A DNA stretch of 64,000 nucleotides from the NCBI RefSeq assembly GCF_027409185.1, contig NC_084468.1:47679001-47743000 (forward strand). The letters run 5' to 3'. The position numbers and the translations under genes are program-made. Below, in pieces: positions 60,090-64,000 of the stretch; position 1 is the first letter of the stretch, and each line of letters opens with the position of its first letter. The notes under the pieces are model-generated. The model had not been told where the DNA came from. It ran no database searches and worked only from the letters and a program-made list of their open reading frames with translations. The DNA is from Cynocephalus volans (taxonomy: Eukaryota > Chordata > Mammalia > Dermoptera > Cynocephalidae).

Positions 60090-60453
60090 ATCTTAGTTAG
60101 CTCAGATTGCTGTTAACGTAATACCAGAGACTGGGTGGCTTAAACAACAAACATTTATTTCTCTCAGCTCTGGAGTCTGGGAAGTCCAAGATCAAGGTAC
60201 TGCAATATTCAGTGTCTGGTGAGGCCCCCCTGTCTTGTTCATAGACGGTTGTCTTCTTATTGCGTCCTCACATGGCAGAAATAGGGCTAGCGAGCTCTCT
60301 GGGGTATCTTTCATAAGGACACTAACCCCATCCTGAGGGCTCCGCTCTCTTGACTTAATTACCTCTCAAAGGACCTATCTCCTAATACCATCACACTGAG
60401 GATTAGATTTCAACATATGAATTTTACAGCGACACAAACATTCAATCTACAAC
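60090..60453 (-). mobile_element. MLT1/MST-type LTR, antisense
   Basis: ATCTTAGTTAGCTCAGATTG, GACTGGGTGGCTTAAACAAC, TGGGAAGTCCAAGATCAAGG and TGCGTCCTCACATGGCAGAA are reverse MaLR cues. Confidence 0.7.
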
Positions 60454-60639
60454 AAAAACCTTTACATACACAACTTTTATTATTTATACTTATACTGATT
60501 TTAAGGATTCTTTTTTTACCACAAGCTGCCTCAAATCTTTTAAAAAAACAATTTAAGCATGATATTAATAATAAAATATATTGAAAAAATCCATACATAA
60601 TCTTCAACACTGAGAATGTCCTTTAAAAATCACAGCTTG

Positions 60640-60820
60640 GGCCGACCCCGTGGCTCAGTCGGGAGAGTGCGGCACTGGGAGCACAGCGGTGCTCCCACTG
60701 CGGGTTTGGATCCTAAATAGGGATGGCCGGTGCACTCACTGGCTGAGCGTGGTGCGAGCGACACCAAGCCAAGGGTTGCGATCCCCTCACCGGTCACCAA
60801 AGGGGGAAAAAAAAAAAAAG
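60640..60820 (+). mobile_element. CYN SINE dimer, extended-stem subfamily B
   Basis: GGGCCGACCCCGTGGCTCAG, then GGGAGCACAGCGGTGCTCCC, an 8-bp stem in place of the normal anticodon arm, GCGGGTTTGGATCC, and the right tRNA-like unit ending CACCGGTCACC with an A13 tail. Perfect target duplication TCACAGCTTG at 60630-60639 and 60821-60830. Confidence 0.88.
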
Positions 60821-61239
60821 TCACAGCTTGATTTTGTCCATTAGGTTGATCAGAGAACACTGATAAATGACAACCAGTTCTGGTATTTAGCTGGGGCACA
60901 CCTGTCCTGCCACACTAAAGTTGAGATATTGTAGTCTTTCTTTATGAATTGTTTAACGCCACTGCCCTGAGCCCCCTGAATTCCTTCCACAACCACTTAA
61001 CTCCACCCCTCCCCTAGGACCACACTCTCACGCACCCTCCCCTGGATCCAGCAACCGAAGGGCACCTAAAGGACCAGCTCTGAGCTACGATCAGTGGCCA
61101 TTCTCACAGATTGGTACTTTAGCCATTCAAGTTGATAAATATTTTAACATCCCCCATAGAGGAAACCTTTTGCTATTCTTGCCTCCTATTAGTGCAAACA
61201 ATAGCTTTGCTTATTTATATAAGTTTTGGGTAGTAGTAA

Positions 61240-61470
61240 AGAAAGCAGACTCTGAAGCTGGACTGCCAGGGTCCCAGCCCCGGTTCAGCCTCACACAGTC
61301 CCTGTGACGTTAGTGAGTTCTGTGTCTTCTCTCTGCCTCATTTCTCCCTCCATGAGTTGGAGGTAAGAGTGGTATCAACCTCATAGGGCTGTAGTAAGGA
61401 GTAAAGGAGTGAACACGTGTGAAGCAGTTAGAGCCCTGCCTGCAGCAAGCCTAATGTGTTAGCCATTAGT
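61240..61470 (+). mobile_element. MIR SINE
   Basis: GAAGCTGGACTGCCAGGGTC, CTGCCTCATTTCTCCCTCCA and ATCAACCTCATAGGGCTGTA cover the MIR body. Confidence 0.7.
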
Positions 61471-61685
61471 ACCGAGCATCTATTATGAGCCAGACACAGT
61501 ACTAAGTACTTCGTGTTTCTCATACAATCCCACAATTACCCCAGCAAGCACATATTGTCATCCCAATTTTAAAGAGACTGAATCTCGGAGAAGTTAAGAG
61601 ATGTGCCCAAGGTTACAGTGCCAGTGACAGAGCGGCTTTAAATTCCTGTCTCTTTGACCACAGCCCGTGCGTTCCCCTCTGTCCT
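61470..61685 (-). mobile_element. MIR-related repeat, antisense
   Basis: ATCTATTATGAGCCAGACAC, GTTAAGAGATGTGCCCAAGG and TTACAGTGCCAGTGACAGAG are a reversed MIR, directly abutting the plus-strand MIR before it. Confidence 0.65.
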
Positions 61686-61959
61686 CGATTCTTTCTGTTG
61701 GATACCCTCGAATCTTTCTTTACTTTGCAGCAAAGAAGAAAGAGAAGATGCTGGCTGTTCATGTACCTTTGGTGAATGCTGAGGGAGTGAAGATGTTCAA
61801 TGGATACAGAGACCTGGCAAAGGATGGGTGGCAAGTGAAATCTCCCTCCGGCCCTGCTGCTTCTGTTTAGATCAGTCTTCTCCCACCACTCAGGCTTAAA
61901 GCCTGGCAGCCATCCCTGCCCCCTCCCTGCCCCTCGCTCCCAGATCTAGTCCCCAGGCG

Positions 61960-62600
61960 CCTCGGTTCTGCTCTGGTGACGTCTCTCACGTCCCTTCCAT
62001 TCCATCCGTGCCTGTACGAACACTCCACTTCAAGTTCTCATTACCTCATGTCTAGCTCATTTCAAAAGACTTAACCAGTCTCCAGCTTCCATGCCTCTGT
62101 CATTCTCCCACAGCCACCACATTATTCCTAAAGGAACGGCTCCACACCACCGTTCAGAACCCTTCAGTGACTACCCAGTGTCCACCAAATACAGCTGAGC
62201 TTTTAGAATGACAGCCAAGCTCCTTCTTCAGTTAATTCCAATCTTCATTTCCAAACAGCTCTTTCAGGACTGTAAGAATCCTATGATTTAGCTAGGATTG
62301 TGTACTTGTTATTTCTTATCCAGGATATTTCCTCTCCCACCTCCAAGCCTTTACCCACTCCATTCCCCATGCCTGGCACACCGTCCTTCAGCCTTCTAAA
62401 TCTCGCAGGTCCATTGTGACCCAACTTGGCTCCGTCCCCGCTGTGACACTTTCCCTGCTCTGGGGAAGTGGAACCTGTCCTTATCTGAGTGACGCCACTC
62501 ACTGGGCACTCAGCCCCCACTGCCTTATATTACAGATTAATCTGTCTATGCTCTGCTTTCCCAGTTACACTGTGACTGTCTTACAGCCAGAGGAGTGAAG
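61960..62600 (+). mobile_element. L2 LINE 3' portion
   Basis: CCCAGTGTCCACCAAATACA, CCTGGCACACCGTCCTTCAG, and TTACACTGTGACTGTCTTAC follow L2 from ORF2 end to 3' UTR. It carries no coding capacity. Confidence 0.6.
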
Positions 62601-62636
62601 AGACAGATGGGAGAGGGCTCTCACATGGCAAGGTGG

Positions 62637-62890
62637 TGGGACAGCGTGGTGGTTCGGCTCCTGGGCTCAGAAATCAGAAGAGATGGGTTTGAATCAAAAC
62701 CCTGCATTAACTAACTACGCACTCTTTGCCAAGATACCTAATCTCTCAATGTCCTCATCTGAAAAATGGGGATAATGATTGTCTCTGTCCCACAGGGCTG
62801 TTGTCAGGATTAAATGAGTTAACACATGGAGAGCCCTTACCCAAGACCTGGCGCACAGATAAAGCTCCATTAATATTAGTTATTATTACT
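62637..62890 (+). mobile_element. MIR SINE
   Basis: GACAGCGTGGTGGTTCGGCT, GATGGGTTTGAATCAAAACC, AATGTCCTCATCTGAAAAAT and GGATTAAATGAGTTAACACA cover nearly all of MIR. Confidence 0.8.
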
Positions 62891-62892
62891 TT

Positions 62893-63035
62893 CATTACCA
62901 AACAAGAAGAGAGCATTTACGATATGCTAGACACCATGTAAATGACCTTGTGTAGTCTGTACAGCAACCCTATGACAGGATTATGCTCACTTTAGAGGCG
63001 AGGAAACTGAAGCTCTGACAGATAATCCAGCCCCA
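62893..63035 (-). mobile_element. MIR-related fragment, antisense
   Basis: ATTTACGATATGCTAGACAC, GGCGAGGAAACTGAAGCTCT follow a reversed MIR, next to a plus-strand MIR. Confidence 0.55.
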
Positions 63036-63285
63036 ACTGAGTCCATTTCTTTCCACTAAACCTTCAGTTACTGAGTTCAGAGAACATGGCTTGTCCTTTC
63101 TTAAGTTTCTTCAGTAACCCATAGAGTGCTCATAAAACATTTGTGGCTGAACAACTGGACGATTTGCAGAAGGCATCCAGAGGTCCTTTGTGCAGCCATG
63201 GCAGAGACGGCTATTTGCCTACCACAGTTTCCCTTCTCCCCTCCTAGGACTCCCAGTATTTAGTTGGGCACATGATCACCTAAAA

Positions 63286-63508
63286 TAGGGGTCAGCAAAC
63301 TTCTCCTGTAAAGGACCAAATACAGTACATATATCAGGCTTTGCAGGCCATATGGTCTCGTTACAATTACTCAGCTCTGCCAGGGTACTGCAAAAGCAGC
63401 CACAGACAGTACGTACATCAACGAGTGTCAGTCTGTTCCCAAAACCTTTCTTTACAAAATGGGCAGTGGGCCAGATGTGTCCTGTGGGCTGTAGTTTGTC
63501 GACCTTTG
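63286..63508 (+). mobile_element. hAT-Charlie-type non-autonomous DNA transposon
   Basis: Begins AGGGGTCAGCAAACTTCTCC and ends GTAGTTTGTCGACC, matching the short inverted ends of this class. Inner cues GGCTTTGCAGGCCATATGGT and AGCCACAGACAGTACGTA are typical. No transposase is encoded. Confidence 0.75.
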
Positions 63509-63551
63509 GCCCAGAGTGAAGACGCCACCGGCTGCCTTGAATAAAGATGCT

Positions 63552-63999
63552 TGTGATAGTTAATTTTATGTGTGACCTCGGCTGGCCCCCAGTGTGCCCA
63601 GTCATTTAGCTGAACATTATTCTGGGTGTTTCTGTGAGAGTATTTTTGGATGAGATTAACATTTAAATCAGTGGACTTTGACGAAAGCAGATTACCCTCC
63701 CTAATGTAGGTGAACCTCATCCACTCAGTTGAAGGCCTAATAGACCAAAAAGCCTGGCCTCCCCTGAGAAGAGAGAATTGTCCAGCAGACCGCCTTCAGA
63801 TTTCATCTTTCTTGTCCTACAGCAGATTGCCTTTGGACTAGAACTGGAATATCAGGATATCTCCAGCCTGCTGGTCCACACTGCAGATTTTGGACTTGCC
63901 AGCTTCTGTTATCACGTGAGCCAATTCCTTGTAATAAATCTCTTCTCTATATATACACACTCATTGGCTCTGTTTCTCTGCAAAGCCCTGACTAATACA
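63552..63999 (+). mobile_element. ERVL-type LTR (MLT2-like)
   Basis: Starts TGTGATAGTTAATTTTATGT, has GCATTT-like and GTGAGCCAATTCCTTGTAAT plus AATAAATCTCTTCTCTATAT, and ends CAAAGCCCTGACTAATACA at the window border. This is the ERVL LTR layout. Whether internal sequence follows beyond the window cannot be seen. Confidence 0.65.
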
Positions 64000-64000
64000 A

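Noticed and set aside
1..64000. CRISPR arrays, operons or phage-like systems
   Set aside because: No regularly spaced repeats, no dense coding and no ribosome-binding sites. The window is vertebrate intron and intergenic DNA throughout.

Overview
This is mammalian genomic DNA, mostly intronic and intergenic. It holds one recognisable protein-coding gene, HOPX (homeodomain-only protein), on the minus strand. Two coding exons give a complete 73-residue protein: 28225-28368 (48 codons) and 21671-21748 (25 codons plus stop). The exon-exon junction is phase 0 with good splice sites, and the last exon ends in a 3' UTR with two AATAAA signals near 20978-21023. The first coding exon lies in a CpG island. 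A candidate upstream promoter with a short 5' non-coding exon (TATA-like box plus a GTAAGT donor) lies at about 48588-48653. If it is used, the gene spans roughly 28 kb and most of the window from 21 to 49 kb is HOPX intron. I see no other gene. The stretches 1-20.9 kb and 49-64 kb look intergenic.

Species inference: several SINEs (12.6, 21.8, 31.2, 31.5, 33.5, 35.2 and 60.6 kb) are monomers or dimers of a tRNA-Ile-like unit. This is the pattern described for the CYN SINEs of colugos (Dermoptera), so a flying lemur such as Galeopterus is the best guess. The calls rest on recognition by eye, not on a database search. Young-looking L1 3' ends at 35.1-36.3, 56.2-56.9 and 59.4-59.7 kb fit an active lineage-specific L1.

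Layout. 0-20.9 kb: repeat-rich DNA downstream of HOPX, with a nested MaLR LTR pair (2.66-3.5 kb), an ERV1-like LTR inside an old L1 (5.3-5.8 kb), an old L1 split by a MaLR LTR (6.2-7.7 kb), further LTRs and a complete Tigger-type element (18.1-18.4 kb). 20.96-28.4 kb: HOPX 3' exon, intron and first coding exon. The intron carries a cluster of perfect hairpins at 24.0 kb and a (TG)n tract. 28.4-48.6 kb: probable HOPX 5' intron, with a 17-bp-stem hairpin at 30.8 kb, L1 and CYN insertions and a near-consensus CTCF motif at 38.85 kb. 48.7-64 kb: upstream intergenic DNA with MIR, L2, L1 and LTR repeats, ending in an ERVL-type LTR.

Nothing resembles a CRISPR array, operon or other prokaryotic system. 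The items most worth a second look are the 24.0 kb hairpin cluster, the 30.8 kb hairpin, the extended-stem CYN subfamily, the candidate upstream HOPX promoter and a possible L1 3' transduction at 59.4-59.7 kb.
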